This document shows positions 21,132 to 30,510 of a DNA stretch of 64,000 bases, one piece after another (position 1 is the first letter of the stretch; every line of letters starts with the position of its first letter). Both the position numbers and the translations under genes were made by a program. Location of the stretch: the NCBI RefSeq assembly GCF_900104515.1, contig NZ_FNJL01000018.1:49234-113233 (forward strand), in the 5' to 3' direction. The stretch is from Paracidovorax cattleyae. GTDB taxonomy: Bacteria > Pseudomonadota > Gammaproteobacteria > Burkholderiales > Burkholderiaceae_C. The notes under the pieces are model-generated. The model was not told where the DNA came from. It was given only the letters and a program-made list of their open reading frames with translations, and made no database searches.

Positions 21132-23233
21132 AGGCACTGGAACGCTTTTTCGGCCGGCACAGCGACATCGCCATGGTGCTGCTGGTGCTGGGCGTGCTGG
21201 TGGTGCTGTTCGCGCCCATCCCGAGCCCGCTGCTGGACTTTCTCATCCTGACGAACTTCAGCTTCGCGTTCCTGATCCTGCTGCTGACGTTCTACATGGG
21301 CCGGCCGGTGGAGTTTTCCACCTTCCCGTCGCTGCTGCTCATCGCCACGCTGTTCCGGCTTTCGCTCAACGTGGCCGCGACGCGGCTCATCCTCTCCGAC
21401 GGCGACGCCGGGCGGGTGATCGGCGCGGTCGGCTCCTACGTGGTCGGCGGCAACTACGTGATCGGGCTGATCGTCTTCCTGATCCTGATCGTCGTGCAGT
21501 ACGTCGTGGTCACGAATGGCGCCCAGCGCATTTCCGAGGTGGCGGCTCGCTTCACGCTGGACAGCATGCCCGGCCAGCAGATGAGCATCGATGCCGACCT
21601 GAACATGGGCTTCATCGACCAGGCCGAGGCGCAGCGCCGGCGCAAGAACATCGAGAAGGAAGCCGCGTTCTACGGCGCGATGGACGGCGCCAGCAAGTTC
21701 GTGAAGGGCGATGCGATCGCGGGCATCGTGATCCTGCTGATCAACATCGTGGGCGGGCTGGTGATCGGCATGATGCAACACAAGCTGCCCTGGGACCAGG
21801 CGCTGCGCACCTACTCGCTGCTGACCATCGGCGACGGCATCGTCACGCAGGTGCCGGCGCTGATCATCGCCGTGGGCACGGGCATCATCGTGACCCGCTC
21901 CGCGTCCGACGGCAACCTGAGCCAGGAAGTGCTGCGGCAGATCACCTCCTTCCCGAAAACGCTGCTGCTCGTGGGCGCGGCGCTCACGGGCCTGCTGTTC
22001 CTGCCGGGCATCCCGGCGCTGCCGACGCTGGTCCTCATCGCGGGCGTGGCCGCCGTGGCCTGGGTGGTCTATCGCGGGGCCGCGCGCCAGACGGCGGACG
22101 GCGCGGCCGCCGCGGCGGGCGATGCACAGGATGCGGATGGCCCGGCGGACACGGCCAGGGCCGACGAGGACCCGTATGCCTCGCTGCAGGTGGAGCCCAT
22201 CGAGGTCCATGTGGGCAGCCAGTGGGCGGCCATGGTGAACCAGCCGGGCAGCGTGCTCATGGACCGCATCGTGTCGTTCCGCAAGCAGCATGCGCAGGAC
22301 CTGGGCCTCGTGCTGCCGCGCGTGCGTTTCAAGGATGCCGTGCGGCTGGGGGCGGACCGCTACGAGATCCACCTGGACGGCGTGGTGTGCGGGCGCGGCG
22401 AGGTCCGTACCGACAAGGTGCTGGCCATCCACCCCGCGGGCAAGATGGACGGCGTGCCCGGTGAGCCCACGCGCGACCCGACCTACGGCCTACCGGCGCT
22501 GTGGATCGACGAGCAGCAGCGCGCCGCCGCCGTGGCGGGCAAGTACACGCTGGTGGATGCGCCCACGGTGTTCATGACGCACCTGACGGAAGTGCTGCGG
22601 CGCGAGTCCGCCACGCTGCTCACGCGCGCCGAGGCCGACCGCCTGCTGCAGCGGGTGCGCCAGCAGCAGCCCAGCCTGGTGGAGGAACTCATTCCCACGG
22701 TGCTGTCGGTGAGCGACGTACAGAAGGTGCTGCAGAACCTGCTGCGCGAGAAGGTTTCGATCCGGCACATCGACGCCATCCTGGAGACCCTGGCCGATGC
22801 CGGCCGGCAGTCCAAGGACGCCGCCTACCTCACGGAGATGGTCCGCCTGCGGCTGGGCCATGCCATCTGCCAGGGCCTGGTGGGCGAAGCGAACGCGCTG
22901 CACGTGATCACGCTCGATCCGGCCATCGAGAGCCAGCTGTTGCAGAACATCCAGGCGGCCCAGGCCGGCGTGCGTGCGCAAGAGGGTGCTGCCGCCCCCG
23001 CGACCGGCTTCGTGCTGGAGCCGCGGCTGGCCGAGCAGATCATGGTCAAGCTGATGCAGCAGGCCGAACGCATGATGAAAAGCAACCTGCTGCCCGTGCT
23101 GCTCTGCGCACCGGAACTGCGCCGGCACGTGCGGGCGCTGTCCGAACGCATGATGCCGCACCTGCGGGTGCTGTCGATGGCGGAGGTGCCCCATGCCATC
23201 GAACTCAAGTCCTACGCCGTAGTGGCGCTGTAG
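21128..23233 (+). CDS. flhA: Flagellar-type export gate protein FlhA
   Basis: A 701-residue protein. The N-terminal half has about eight membrane segments and the family signature stretch (RFTLDSMPGQQMSIDADLNM, then EAQRRRKNIEKEAAFYGAMD). The C-terminal cytosolic domain from about 340 forms the docking ring for substrates and chaperones (VEPIEVHVGSQW, PALWIDEQQRAAAVAGKYT, ELIPTVLSVSDVQKVLQNLL). Length and order are those of canonical FlhA. It starts at an ATG overlapping the flhB stop (ATGA). Confidence 0.96.
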   Translation: MKALERFFGRHSDIAMVLLVLGVLVVLFAPIPSPLLDFLILTNFSFAFLILLLTFYMGRPVEFSTFPSLLLIATLFRLSLNVAATRLILSDGDAGRVIGAVGSYVVGGNYVIGLIVFLILIVVQYVVVTNGAQRISEVAARFTLDSMPGQQMSIDADLNMGFIDQAEAQRRRKNIEKEAAFYGAMDGASKFVKGDAIAGIVILLINIVGGLVIGMMQHKLPWDQALRTYSLLTIGDGIVTQVPALIIAVGTGIIVTRSASDGNLSQEVLRQITSFPKTLLLVGAALTGLLFLPGIPALPTLVLIAGVAAVAWVVYRGAARQTADGAAAAAGDAQDADGPADTARADEDPYASLQVEPIEVHVGSQWAAMVNQPGSVLMDRIVSFRKQHAQDLGLVLPRVRFKDAVRLGADRYEIHLDGVVCGRGEVRTDKVLAIHPAGKMDGVPGEPTRDPTYGLPALWIDEQQRAAAVAGKYTLVDAPTVFMTHLTEVLRRESATLLTRAEADRLLQRVRQQQPSLVEELIPTVLSVSDVQKVLQNLLREKVSIRHIDAILETLADAGRQSKDAAYLTEMVRLRLGHAICQGLVGEANALHVITLDPAIESQLLQNIQAAQAGVRAQEGAAAPATGFVLEPRLAEQIMVKLMQQAERMMKSNLLPVLLCAPELRRHVRALSERMMPHLRVLSMAEVPHAIELKSYAVVAL

Positions 23234-23275
23234 CGCGCCACTTCACCGTTTTTTGCTCCGGATATTTTTGACACC

Positions 23276-24052
23276 ATGCAGGAAGTACTCGCCCTCGCTC
23301 TGCAGTCCATGCAGTCGGACATGCAGCGGCTCGACCGGATCGGCACGAACCTCGCCAACGCGCTGACGCCGGGCTACCAGCGCGAAGTGGCCGCGGCGCG
23401 CCCGCTGGCCTTCGCCTCGGTGGTGGGGGCCATGGAGCGCACGGCGACGGCGGCGGGAACGGGAGCGCCGTCGATCGCTCCGGCGCCCGGCCTAATGATC
23501 CGCACGGATTCGCGCCCCGGCAGCCTCCGGTCCACGGGCCAGGGCCTGGACGTGGCGCTGGCAGGGCCGGGGTTCTTCGAAGTCAGCACGCCGGAGGGCC
23601 CGGCCTATACCCGCCAGGGCGATTTCCGCCTGGACGGCCAGGGCCGGCTGGTCACCGCGATGGGCCATCCCGTCATGGGCCGGGGCGGCGAGATCTATCC
23701 CGGCAGCGCAACGCCGCGCATCGACGCCGCGGGCAACCTGCTGGCGCCGGAGGGCTCCGGGGCGGGCGCCGCGCTGCCGCTGGCCCAGCTGAAGATCATG
23801 CAGCCCGAAGGCTCCGCCCGCATGGCGCATACCGGCAACGGATTGATGCGTGCCGAAGGGGCGGTCGCGCTGGTGCCGGAGGCGGACGTCCAGGTGCGGC
23901 AGGGTTATCTCGAGAACTCCAACGTCAGCTCCATGCAGGAGATGGTGCAGCTGGTGCAGACCATGCGGCACTTCGAATCCATGCAGAAGGTCGCGCTCGG
24001 CTACGACGAGATGACCGGTCAGGCCATCCGCAAGCTCGGGGAGCTGTCCTGA
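23276..24052 (+). CDS. flgF: Flagellar rod protein FlgF
   Basis: A 258-residue rod/hook-family protein. The N-terminal helix reads LQSMQSDMQRLDRIGTNLAN, the middle GPGFFEVSTPEGPAYTRQGDF is the FlgF/FlgG signature, and the C-terminal YLENSNVSSMQEMVQLVQTM closes the coiled coil. This places it as a proximal rod protein. FlgF and FlgG resemble each other; the shorter length and position before flgG favour FlgF. No Shine-Dalgarno is visible; a T-rich leader (TTTTTTGC, ATTTTTG) precedes the ATG. Confidence 0.88.
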   Translation: MQEVLALALQSMQSDMQRLDRIGTNLANALTPGYQREVAAARPLAFASVVGAMERTATAAGTGAPSIAPAPGLMIRTDSRPGSLRSTGQGLDVALAGPGFFEVSTPEGPAYTRQGDFRLDGQGRLVTAMGHPVMGRGGEIYPGSATPRIDAAGNLLAPEGSGAGAALPLAQLKIMQPEGSARMAHTGNGLMRAEGAVALVPEADVQVRQGYLENSNVSSMQEMVQLVQTMRHFESMQKVALGYDEMTGQAIRKLGELS

Positions 24053-24121
24053 CGCGCGGCCGCGCCACCTCCATCGCCGGCCCGGGCAGGGCCGCTCCAT
24101 CACTTCCCGGATTCTTTCCCC

Positions 24122-24916
24122 ATGTTCGATGCCTTGTATATCGGCGCCACCGGAATGCAGGCGCAGCAGCTCAATGTCGAGACGATCGCCAACAACCTGG
24201 CGAACGTGAACACGACCGGCTACAAGCGGGCGCGCGTGAGCTTCTCCGACCTGGTGGCCCGCGACCCCGCGCGCACGGCCGCGCTGGGCGATGCCGCGGA
24301 CGCCGGCCTGCTGCAGCCCGCGCTGCGCCTGGGCACGGGCGTGGGCATCGCCAGCGTGTCCCGCCTGTTCGACACGGGTGATGCCAAGAAGACCGACGCA
24401 CCCTTCGACATCACGGTGCAGGGGGATGGATTCTTCGAGGTGCTGATGCCGGACGGCACCTCGGCCTATACCCGCGGGGGCACCTGGAAGGTCAACAAGG
24501 ATGGCCAGCTTGCCACGCTGGGCGGGCTGCCGCTGAAGCAGGCGATCCAGATCCCGGACGATGTCCAGGCCCTGGTCGTGCAGCCCGACGGCCGTGTGCA
24601 GGCGCGCGTGGCCAACCAGCCCAACGCGCTGGACCTGGGCCGCATCGAGCTCGTGCGCTTCACCAGCCCGCAGGGGATGCTGGCGCAAGGCGATGGCATC
24701 TACCGCAGCAGCAGTGCGTCGGGCGAAGCGATACCAGTGCGGTCGGGCGACGAAGGTGCCGGCCGGATCGCCCAGGGCTACCTGGAGGGATCCAACGTGA
24801 AGATGGTCGACGAGATGGTCAACCTCATGGTGGCGCAGCGCACCTACGAGGCCAATGCCAAGATCGTGCAGGCCGCCGACGAGATCCTGGGGCTGGTGAA
24901 CGGGTTGCGCCGATGA
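24122..24916 (+). CDS. flgG: Flagellar distal rod protein FlgG
   Basis: A 264-residue protein with the hallmark start LYIGATGMQAQQLNVETIAN and NLANVNTTGYKRARVSFSDL, the central VQGDGFFEVLMPDGTSAYTR and the C-terminal YLEGSNVKMVDEMVNLMVAQ with RTYEANAKIVQAADE. Size matches the usual 260-262 residues. It builds the distal rod through the outer membrane rings FlgI and FlgH, both encoded downstream. The leader again lacks a clear Shine-Dalgarno and is pyrimidine-rich. Confidence 0.96.
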   Translation: MFDALYIGATGMQAQQLNVETIANNLANVNTTGYKRARVSFSDLVARDPARTAALGDAADAGLLQPALRLGTGVGIASVSRLFDTGDAKKTDAPFDITVQGDGFFEVLMPDGTSAYTRGGTWKVNKDGQLATLGGLPLKQAIQIPDDVQALVVQPDGRVQARVANQPNALDLGRIELVRFTSPQGMLAQGDGIYRSSSASGEAIPVRSGDEGAGRIAQGYLEGSNVKMVDEMVNLMVAQRTYEANAKIVQAADEILGLVNGLRR

Positions 24917-25977
24917 GCGCGCGCCGTGCACGCAGGCTCCTGGCGGCCCGGGGCCTGGCCGCGGGTTGTGCCGTCGCGACCGCCGCCGTGGCCTGGTGCG
25001 GCGCCGCGCAGGCGGTGCCCGGGGGCGATGCGGGGGCGCCGCTGTTGCGCGTGGCGCTGCGCCCGCAGGTGCAGGTGCAGCGGCCTGACGTGCGGCTGGG
25101 CGATGTCGCGCTGCTCAGCAGCCCCGACCTGGAAACGCTGCGGCGGGCAATGGCCGTGCCGCTGGGGCAGGCGCCCCGCCCGGGTGAGCCGGTGGCGCTG
25201 GATGGCGGCCGGCTGCGGATGTGGCTGCGCAGCCGCACCGGGCTGCGGGACGAGCAGATCGAGTGGGAAGGCGCCGAGGCCACGTCCGTGCGGATGGCCG
25301 TGCGCGAGGTGGCGGGCGATGCCGTGGCCGCGCAGGCCCGGGCGGCCCTGGCCGCGCACCTGGAGGGCATCGCCCGGCAGAAGGGGCTGGTGCAGCCCCG
25401 CGTGGAACTGCAGCCGGTCTCGCTGCCCGCCGCGCTGGAAGTGCCCGCGGCCGATGCCGTCCTGCGGGTGCGGCCCCTGGAGCAGGTGCCGCTGGCGGCG
25501 CGGATGATGGTGTGGGTGGATGTCTTCGCGGGCGAGCGGCACGTGCGTGCCATTCCCGTGCGCTTCGAGGTGGCCCTGTTCGCGATGGCGCCCGTCGCGC
25601 GGCAGGCGCTGGCCGCTGGCAGCGACATCCCCGAGGACGGCGTCGTCGTGCGCGAAGTGGACATGGCCCGCCTTCCGTCGTCTGCTGCGCCCGCCGCATG
25701 GCCCGTGCAAGGGAGTGGGCAGGGGGCGGTGCAGGCCCGCAGGCGCCTGTCGGGTGGTGACGTGGTTACCGAGGACCGGGTCGGCCCGGCGCCCGCCGTG
25801 GCCCGGGGCCAGTGGGTGCGGCTGACGGCGCGCACGGGCGATCTGGCGCTGGAGAGCCGCGCGGAGTCGCTGCAGGACGGCCAGGTCGGCCAGGTCGTGA
25901 AGGTGCGTCCGCCGCATGCCGGCGAAGCGCTGCTGGCCCGCGTGGTCGGCCCCGGCCAGCTGGAGCTGCAGCCATGA
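24913..25977 (+). CDS. flgA: Flagellar P-ring assembly chaperone FlgA
   Basis: A 354-residue exported protein with an N-terminal signal sequence (hydrophobic stretch to about residue 35, AQA-like cleavage) and a C-terminal SAF-type region (PVARQALAAGSDIPEDGVVV, RRRLSGGDVVTEDRVG, VVKVRPPHAGEALLARV). It is longer than the common 220-240 residue FlgA because of an extra domain at about 40-200. FlgA helps FlgI form the P ring in the periplasm. It overlaps flgG by 4 bases and flgH by 4 bases. Confidence 0.88.
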   Translation: MSARRARRLLAARGLAAGCAVATAAVAWCGAAQAVPGGDAGAPLLRVALRPQVQVQRPDVRLGDVALLSSPDLETLRRAMAVPLGQAPRPGEPVALDGGRLRMWLRSRTGLRDEQIEWEGAEATSVRMAVREVAGDAVAAQARAALAAHLEGIARQKGLVQPRVELQPVSLPAALEVPAADAVLRVRPLEQVPLAARMMVWVDVFAGERHVRAIPVRFEVALFAMAPVARQALAAGSDIPEDGVVVREVDMARLPSSAAPAAWPVQGSGQGAVQARRRLSGGDVVTEDRVGPAPAVARGQWVRLTARTGDLALESRAESLQDGQVGQVVKVRPPHAGEALLARVVGPGQLELQP

Positions 25978-26588
25978 CGGCGCCGATCGCACGGTGGCCG
26001 CACGGCCGCACGGGAGCGCGCATCGCTGCGGCGTTGTGCTGCGCGGCCCTCGTGGCTGCAGGCGCGGCGCGCGCCGAGAGCCTCTACCAGGAGCAGACCT
26101 ACCGCCCGCTGACGGCAGACAACCGGGCGTTCCGGGTCGGCGATGCGCTGACGGTGCAGGTCTTCGAGAACTCCAGCGCCACCACCAGCGCCGATACCGG
26201 TACGCGGCGCAGCAATGGCCTGTCGGCCGAACTGTCGCACCGCAGCGGCACGGTGGGGCAGACGGGCATCGGGGTCAACGGCACTTTCGACGGTGGCGGC
26301 CGGACGCAGCGTACCAACCGCGTGCTGGCGACGCTGACGGTCTCCGTGCAGGAGATCCTGCCCAACGGCGACCTGCGGGTGGCGGGCGAGCAACTGCTCA
26401 CCGTCAACCAGGAGCCGCAGAAGGTCACGCTCGAAGGGCGGGTGCGGCCGTTCGACATTTCCGACGGCAACGTGGTGCTGTCCACCCGCCTGGCCGATGC
26501 CCGCATCAGCTACGTGGGCGAGGGGGACATCGCCGAGCGCAACCGGCGTCCCTGGTGGCGCAACCTGCTCGACATGATGGGGTTCTGA
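25974..26588 (+). CDS. flgH: Flagellar L-ring protein FlgH (no clear lipobox)
   Basis: A 204-residue FlgH: FRVGDALTVQVFENSSATTS, RVLATLTVSVQEILPNGDLRV and STRLADARISYVGEGDI are typical. FlgH forms the L ring in the outer membrane and is normally a lipoprotein. Here the signal region ends AGAARAES, which fits signal peptidase I. The only cysteines (positions 23-24) lie inside the hydrophobic core and do not sit in a proper lipobox. The mature protein is also short. So anchoring may differ from the standard L ring. Confidence 0.9.
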   Translation: MTAPIARWPHGRTGARIAAALCCAALVAAGAARAESLYQEQTYRPLTADNRAFRVGDALTVQVFENSSATTSADTGTRRSNGLSAELSHRSGTVGQTGIGVNGTFDGGGRTQRTNRVLATLTVSVQEILPNGDLRVAGEQLLTVNQEPQKVTLEGRVRPFDISDGNVVLSTRLADARISYVGEGDIAERNRRPWWRNLLDMMGF

Positions 26589-26589
26589 G

Positions 26590-27729
26590 ATGGGGCAACG
26601 GATACAGGCGTGGGCGGGCAGGGTGTTCGCCGGCTGGCTGGCGGCGCTGGCGCTGTGCGGCGCGGGCGCGGCCCATGCGGAGCCCGTGCGCGTGAAGGAC
26701 CTGGGCAAGCTGCAGGGGTGGCGCGAGAACGCGCTGGTCGGCACCGGCATCGTGACCGGCCTGGCCGGCACGGGCGATTCGCCATCCAACCGCGGCACGC
26801 GGCAGGCGCTGTCGAACGCGATGTCGCAGTTCAACCTCAACATCGCACCCGAACAGATCCAGAGCCGCAACGTGGCGGTGGTGATGGTCAGCGCGGCGCT
26901 GTCGCCGTTCTCGCGCGAGGGCGACACGCTGGACGTGACGGTGAACTCCGTCGGCGACGCGCGCAGCCTGGTCGGCGGCAGCCTCGTGCTCACGGCCCTC
27001 AAGGCCGCCAACGGCCGCGTCTATGCGCTGGCCCAGGGGCCGCTGTCCGTGGGGGGCTACCGCTACGACGCCAACGGCAACGTGGTGCAGAAGAACCACC
27101 CGACCGTCGGCTCGATCCCGGGCGGCGCGACGGTGGAGGTCGGGGTGACCTCGCAGATGGTGTCCCAGGACCACCGGATGACCTTCGTGCTGAACGAGCC
27201 CGACTACACCACGGCCAACCGCGTGGCGGAAGCCTTCAACCGCCGCTATGGCGCCGGCATGGCACTGGCGCGCGATGCGTCCGGCATCGACCTGCTGGTG
27301 CCGGAGGCGCAGCAGCGGCAGCTCGTGGCGTTCGTCGCCGGGCTGGAGTCAGTCACGGTGGAGCCGGACCGCCGGGCCAAGGTGGTCGTCAACGAGCGCA
27401 CGGGCACCGTGGTGTCCGGCGGCGACGTGCGGATTTCGAAGGTGGCGATATCGCACGGCGATCTGAAGCTGTCCGTGCGCAACGAGACCACGGCGTCGCA
27501 GCCTTACTTCATCGGCGATGCGGGTGACGGCGTGCGCACCGCCCTGGTGACGAACACCCGCGTGGACGTGGACGAGCGCAACGGCGCCGGCTTTGTCACC
27601 GGCAGCACGACCGTCGCGGATCTGGTGCAGACGCTGGCGCGGCTGAAAACGCCGACGCGCGACATCATTTCCATCCTGCGCGCCGTGAAGGCCGCGGGCG
27701 CGCTGCACGCCGAACTCCTCATCCAGTGA
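26590..27729 (+). CDS. flgI: Flagellar P-ring protein FlgI
   Basis: A 379-residue protein with a signal peptide (about 1-30, cleavage after AHA) and the strongly conserved FlgI body: NALVGTGIVTGLAGTGDS, NVAVVMVSAALSPFSREGD, VGDARSLVGGSLVLTALKA, and a C-terminus VQTLARLKTPTRDIISIL. It forms the periplasmic P ring around the rod. Its length and motifs are fully canonical, so a true bushing is built, unlike in injectisomes, which use a secretin. Confidence 0.96.
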   Translation: MGQRIQAWAGRVFAGWLAALALCGAGAAHAEPVRVKDLGKLQGWRENALVGTGIVTGLAGTGDSPSNRGTRQALSNAMSQFNLNIAPEQIQSRNVAVVMVSAALSPFSREGDTLDVTVNSVGDARSLVGGSLVLTALKAANGRVYALAQGPLSVGGYRYDANGNVVQKNHPTVGSIPGGATVEVGVTSQMVSQDHRMTFVLNEPDYTTANRVAEAFNRRYGAGMALARDASGIDLLVPEAQQRQLVAFVAGLESVTVEPDRRAKVVVNERTGTVVSGGDVRISKVAISHGDLKLSVRNETTASQPYFIGDAGDGVRTALVTNTRVDVDERNGAGFVTGSTTVADLVQTLARLKTPTRDIISILRAVKAAGALHAELLIQ

Positions 27730-27748
27730 CCCTGAAAAAGAGCAAACC

Positions 27749-28141
27749 ATGACCGAAGGCATCGAAGCGATCACGCAGGCCAGCCTCTCCCTGGCACTGG
27801 ACGCCGCATCCCTGCGGCAGCAGGCCATCGCACGCAACATCGCGAACGCGTCCACCGAGGGGTATGTTCCGGTGGATGTGGATTTCGCCGCGCAGATGGA
27901 GGCCGCACGCGGGCAACTCGCACAGGGGCGCCGCCTGGATGCGGCCCACCTGGCCTCGGTGGCGGAAGAAGGCGTGCGCATGCGCCCCATGGTGGGGCCG
28001 GACGGCCTGCCCGCGCGCGTGCAGCTGGACACGGAAGTCGCACGCATGGCGCAGAACGCCGTCCATTACCAGGCCCTGCTCAAGGGGCTGTCGCGCCACA
28101 TGGCCATCCTGTCGTCCGCCGTCTCCGACGGCAAGCGCTGA
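27749..28141 (+). CDS. flgB: Flagellar proximal rod protein FlgB
   Basis: A 130-residue protein: LALDAASLRQQAIARNIANA with TEGYVPVDVDFAAQMEAA at the N-terminus and a C-terminal helix VARMAQNAVHYQALLKGLSRH. This is the FlgB layout (N-terminal rod motif, loop with LDTEVA, C-terminal helix). It is one of the first axial proteins after FliE. The gene lies 19 bases after flgI with a Shine-Dalgarno-like aaaaagag, and starts the rod set flgB-flgC-fliE. Confidence 0.92.
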   Translation: MTEGIEAITQASLSLALDAASLRQQAIARNIANASTEGYVPVDVDFAAQMEAARGQLAQGRRLDAAHLASVAEEGVRMRPMVGPDGLPARVQLDTEVARMAQNAVHYQALLKGLSRHMAILSSAVSDGKR

Positions 28142-28176
28142 TCTTTTTCCGATTCGATTTCTCCCCGCATCCGCCC

Positions 28177-28593
28177 ATGGACTATTCACAAGCCTTTGCC
28201 ATCAGCGCCAGCGGCATGACGCTGGAGCGCACGCGCGTCGAGGTCGCGTCGCTCAACCTCGCCAACGCCAACACCGTGGCCGGCCCGGAGGGCAGGACCT
28301 ACCAGCCGCTGCGGGTGGTGTCCCGCGCTTCTTTCGGCGACACGGTCGCCCAGGGCCTGGCCGCCGTGCCGGCGGCCTCGGTGGAGCCCACGCTCCAGCC
28401 CCCGCGCATGGTGTACGAACCCGGCCATCCGATGGCGGACGGCCGCGGGTTCGTGGCCTATGCCGGGGTGGACCCCGCCACCGAAATGGTGACGCTCATG
28501 GGGGCCATGCGTTCCTACGAAGCCAACGTGGCGGCGATGAACACGTCGCGCAACATGGCCCTGAAAGCCCTGGAGATCGGGGGCAACGCATGA
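28177..28593 (+). CDS. flgC: Flagellar proximal rod protein FlgC
   Basis: A 138-residue rod protein: FAISASGMTLERTRVEVASL, LNLANANTVAGPEGRTYQPL, and PDY-like central part VYEPGHPMADGRGFVAYAGV, ending MRSYEANVAAMNTSRNMALK. These are FlgC features. The leader TTTTTCCGATTCGATTTCTCC lacks a Shine-Dalgarno, so initiation may rely on S1-type pyrimidine recognition. Its end overlaps fliE by 4 bases. Confidence 0.93.
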   Translation: MDYSQAFAISASGMTLERTRVEVASLNLANANTVAGPEGRTYQPLRVVSRASFGDTVAQGLAAVPAASVEPTLQPPRMVYEPGHPMADGRGFVAYAGVDPATEMVTLMGAMRSYEANVAAMNTSRNMALKALEIGGNA

Positions 28594-28928
28594 GCGCCGA
28601 TGCCATCGCCGCCATCGCGGCGTCCGCGCTGCCGGCCATCGCCGAGCCGCAACCGGCCTTCGCCGCCGCCGGGTCCGCCGCTTCCTCAGGGGCGGCTGCG
28701 GTGCCGGGCGCCGGTTTCTCGGACATGGTCGCCCAGGGGCTGGGCCGCGTCAACGGGCAGTTGCTGACGAGCCAGACGGACCTGCAGCGCCTGGCCGCGG
28801 GCGACGCGCAGAACCTGCACCAGGTGATGATCCGGCTGGAGGAGAGCCGGCTGTCCTTCCAGCTCATGATGCAGGTGCGTGGAAGGCTCCTGGAAGCCTA
28901 CCAGGACGTGATGAGGATGCAGCTGTGA
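28590..28928 (+). CDS. fliE: Flagellar hook-basal body adaptor FliE
   Basis: A 112-residue protein. The N-terminal 45 residues are Ala-rich and likely disordered; the conserved part runs FSDMVAQGLGRVNGQLL to LHQVMIRLEESRLSFQLMMQ and RGRLLEAYQDVMRMQL, the FliE C-terminal helix pair. FliE connects the MS ring to the rod and is the first protein exported. Starts at an ATG overlapping the flgC stop. Confidence 0.9.
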   Translation: MSADAIAAIAASALPAIAEPQPAFAAAGSAASSGAAAVPGAGFSDMVAQGLGRVNGQLLTSQTDLQRLAAGDAQNLHQVMIRLEESRLSFQLMMQVRGRLLEAYQDVMRMQL

Positions 28929-28980
28929 ACCTGCGAGACGCCACCCGCCACATCGAGCAACGCATCGGGAACACTGCACC

Positions 28981-30510
28981 ATGAACGCTTTCTGGGAGGG
29001 CCTGGGCCGCTCCGCGCGCGCCGGTCTGATGGCCGGTGCCATCGCCATCGCCCTGCTGACCGCTGCCCTGGCATGGTGGCTGATGCGGCCGGACTACCAG
29101 GTCCTTTTCTCGGACCTGAAGCCACAGGACGCGGCGGCCATGAGCGCCGAGCTGGACAAGCTCAAGATCCCCTACCGCTTCGACGAGGCGAACGGATCGA
29201 TCCTGGTGGACCGGCCGCAGGTGCATTCCACGCGCATCAAGCTGATGGGCCAGGACATGCCGCTGCATGGCGCCGTGGGGTTCGAGCTGTTCAACAACAC
29301 CGACTTCGGGATGACCGAGTTCGCCCAGAAGATCAACTACCAGCGCGCGCTGCAGGGCGAGCTCACGCGCACCATCCTGTCGCTGTCCGAGATCCGCGAC
29401 GTGCGCGTGCACCTGGCCCTGCCGGAGCAGGGACTGTTCAAGCAGGCCCACGCCCGTCCGAAGGCCGCGATCACGGTGACGCTGCGCGAGGGCCGGGTGC
29501 TGCGCCCCGAACAGGTCAGCGGCATCCAGCGCCTCGTGGCTGCGGCGACGCCGGGCATGACCGCGCAGGACGTGACGGTGGTGGACCGGCAGGGCGTGGC
29601 GCTCAGCCGCCCGGCCGACGAGGCGGCCGATGCCGCCGCCGGCATGGCGGGTGGATCCGGCCGCCTGGAACTGAAGAAGGACACCGAGGCGCAGTTGGCC
29701 CGCAAGGCCGCGGCGGTGCTGGACCGCGCGTTCGGCCCGGGCCAGGCCATGGCCAGCGTGGATGTCACGTTGAACATGGACCAGGTGCGCATCACCACGG
29801 AAGACGTGATTCCCGCTCCCTCGCGCACGGCCGACAGCCGGGGAGTGATCGTGAAGGAGCGCGAATCCGTGCGCGACGGCGGCCAGGCCCCGCTCGATGC
29901 CGCGCGCGCCGGAGGCGGCGCGGGTGCGAGCACCCAGCGGGAGGTGGACTACCAGGTCGGCCGCCGGGTGGAGCAGGTGGTGAGCCAGGCGGGAGCCGTG
30001 CGCCGCATCCAGGTGGTGGCGGTGGTCCGCCAGGCGCTGGATGCCGCACAGGAGGACAAGCTGCGCCGGTTGCTGGCGGCCGCGGTGGGCGCGAACCCGG
30101 ACCGGGGAGACCTGGTCGTGGTGCAGTCCCTGCAGGCGCTGGTGCCGTCCGCGGCCGCCGCGGGTGGAGCCGCTGCGGGTGCCGGCGCTCCTGATGCTTC
30201 CGGCCAGGCGCCCGGTGCGCTGCGGGACATCGCGACGGAGCCTGCCGGGCAGGCCGACGGAGCGGGGCAGGGCGCTGCCGTTTCCCGCCCTGGCCTGGAG
30301 TTGTGGTGGGCCGCTGCCGGCATCGGGCTGCTGTTGCTGCTGGCGGGCGCTTGTCTGGCCGCCATGCGCCGCCGCGCTCCGGCTTCCGGCGCGCCAGGCC
30401 GTCGCCTGAGCGCGGCCGAGCGCGAGGCGGCCCTGCGCAAGGTGCAGGCCTGGATGCGTGCGGGCGAGACCGCACCGACGCCCGGGGCTGCAGGAGGGCA
30501 CGGCGCATGA
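28981..30510 (+). CDS. fliF: Flagellar MS-ring protein FliF
   Basis: A 509-residue protein with membrane segments at about 16-38 and 440-462. The ring-building motifs are present: YQVLFSDLKPQDAAAMSAEL, GFELFNNTDFGMTEFAQKIN, RALQGELTRTILSLSEIRDV, RVHLALPEQGLFK. The C-terminal cytosolic tail, which in other FliF proteins binds FliG, is about 45 residues here (ERE to AGGHGA), and the very end is Gly/Ala/Pro-rich and lacks the acidic FliG-binding helix I would expect. This agrees with the unusual protein at the fliG position just downstream. Confidence 0.95.
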   Translation: MNAFWEGLGRSARAGLMAGAIAIALLTAALAWWLMRPDYQVLFSDLKPQDAAAMSAELDKLKIPYRFDEANGSILVDRPQVHSTRIKLMGQDMPLHGAVGFELFNNTDFGMTEFAQKINYQRALQGELTRTILSLSEIRDVRVHLALPEQGLFKQAHARPKAAITVTLREGRVLRPEQVSGIQRLVAAATPGMTAQDVTVVDRQGVALSRPADEAADAAAGMAGGSGRLELKKDTEAQLARKAAAVLDRAFGPGQAMASVDVTLNMDQVRITTEDVIPAPSRTADSRGVIVKERESVRDGGQAPLDAARAGGGAGASTQREVDYQVGRRVEQVVSQAGAVRRIQVVAVVRQALDAAQEDKLRRLLAAAVGANPDRGDLVVVQSLQALVPSAAAAGGAAAGAGAPDASGQAPGALRDIATEPAGQADGAGQGAAVSRPGLELWWAAAGIGLLLLLAGACLAAMRRRAPASGAPGRRLSAAEREAALRKVQAWMRAGETAPTPGAAGGHGA

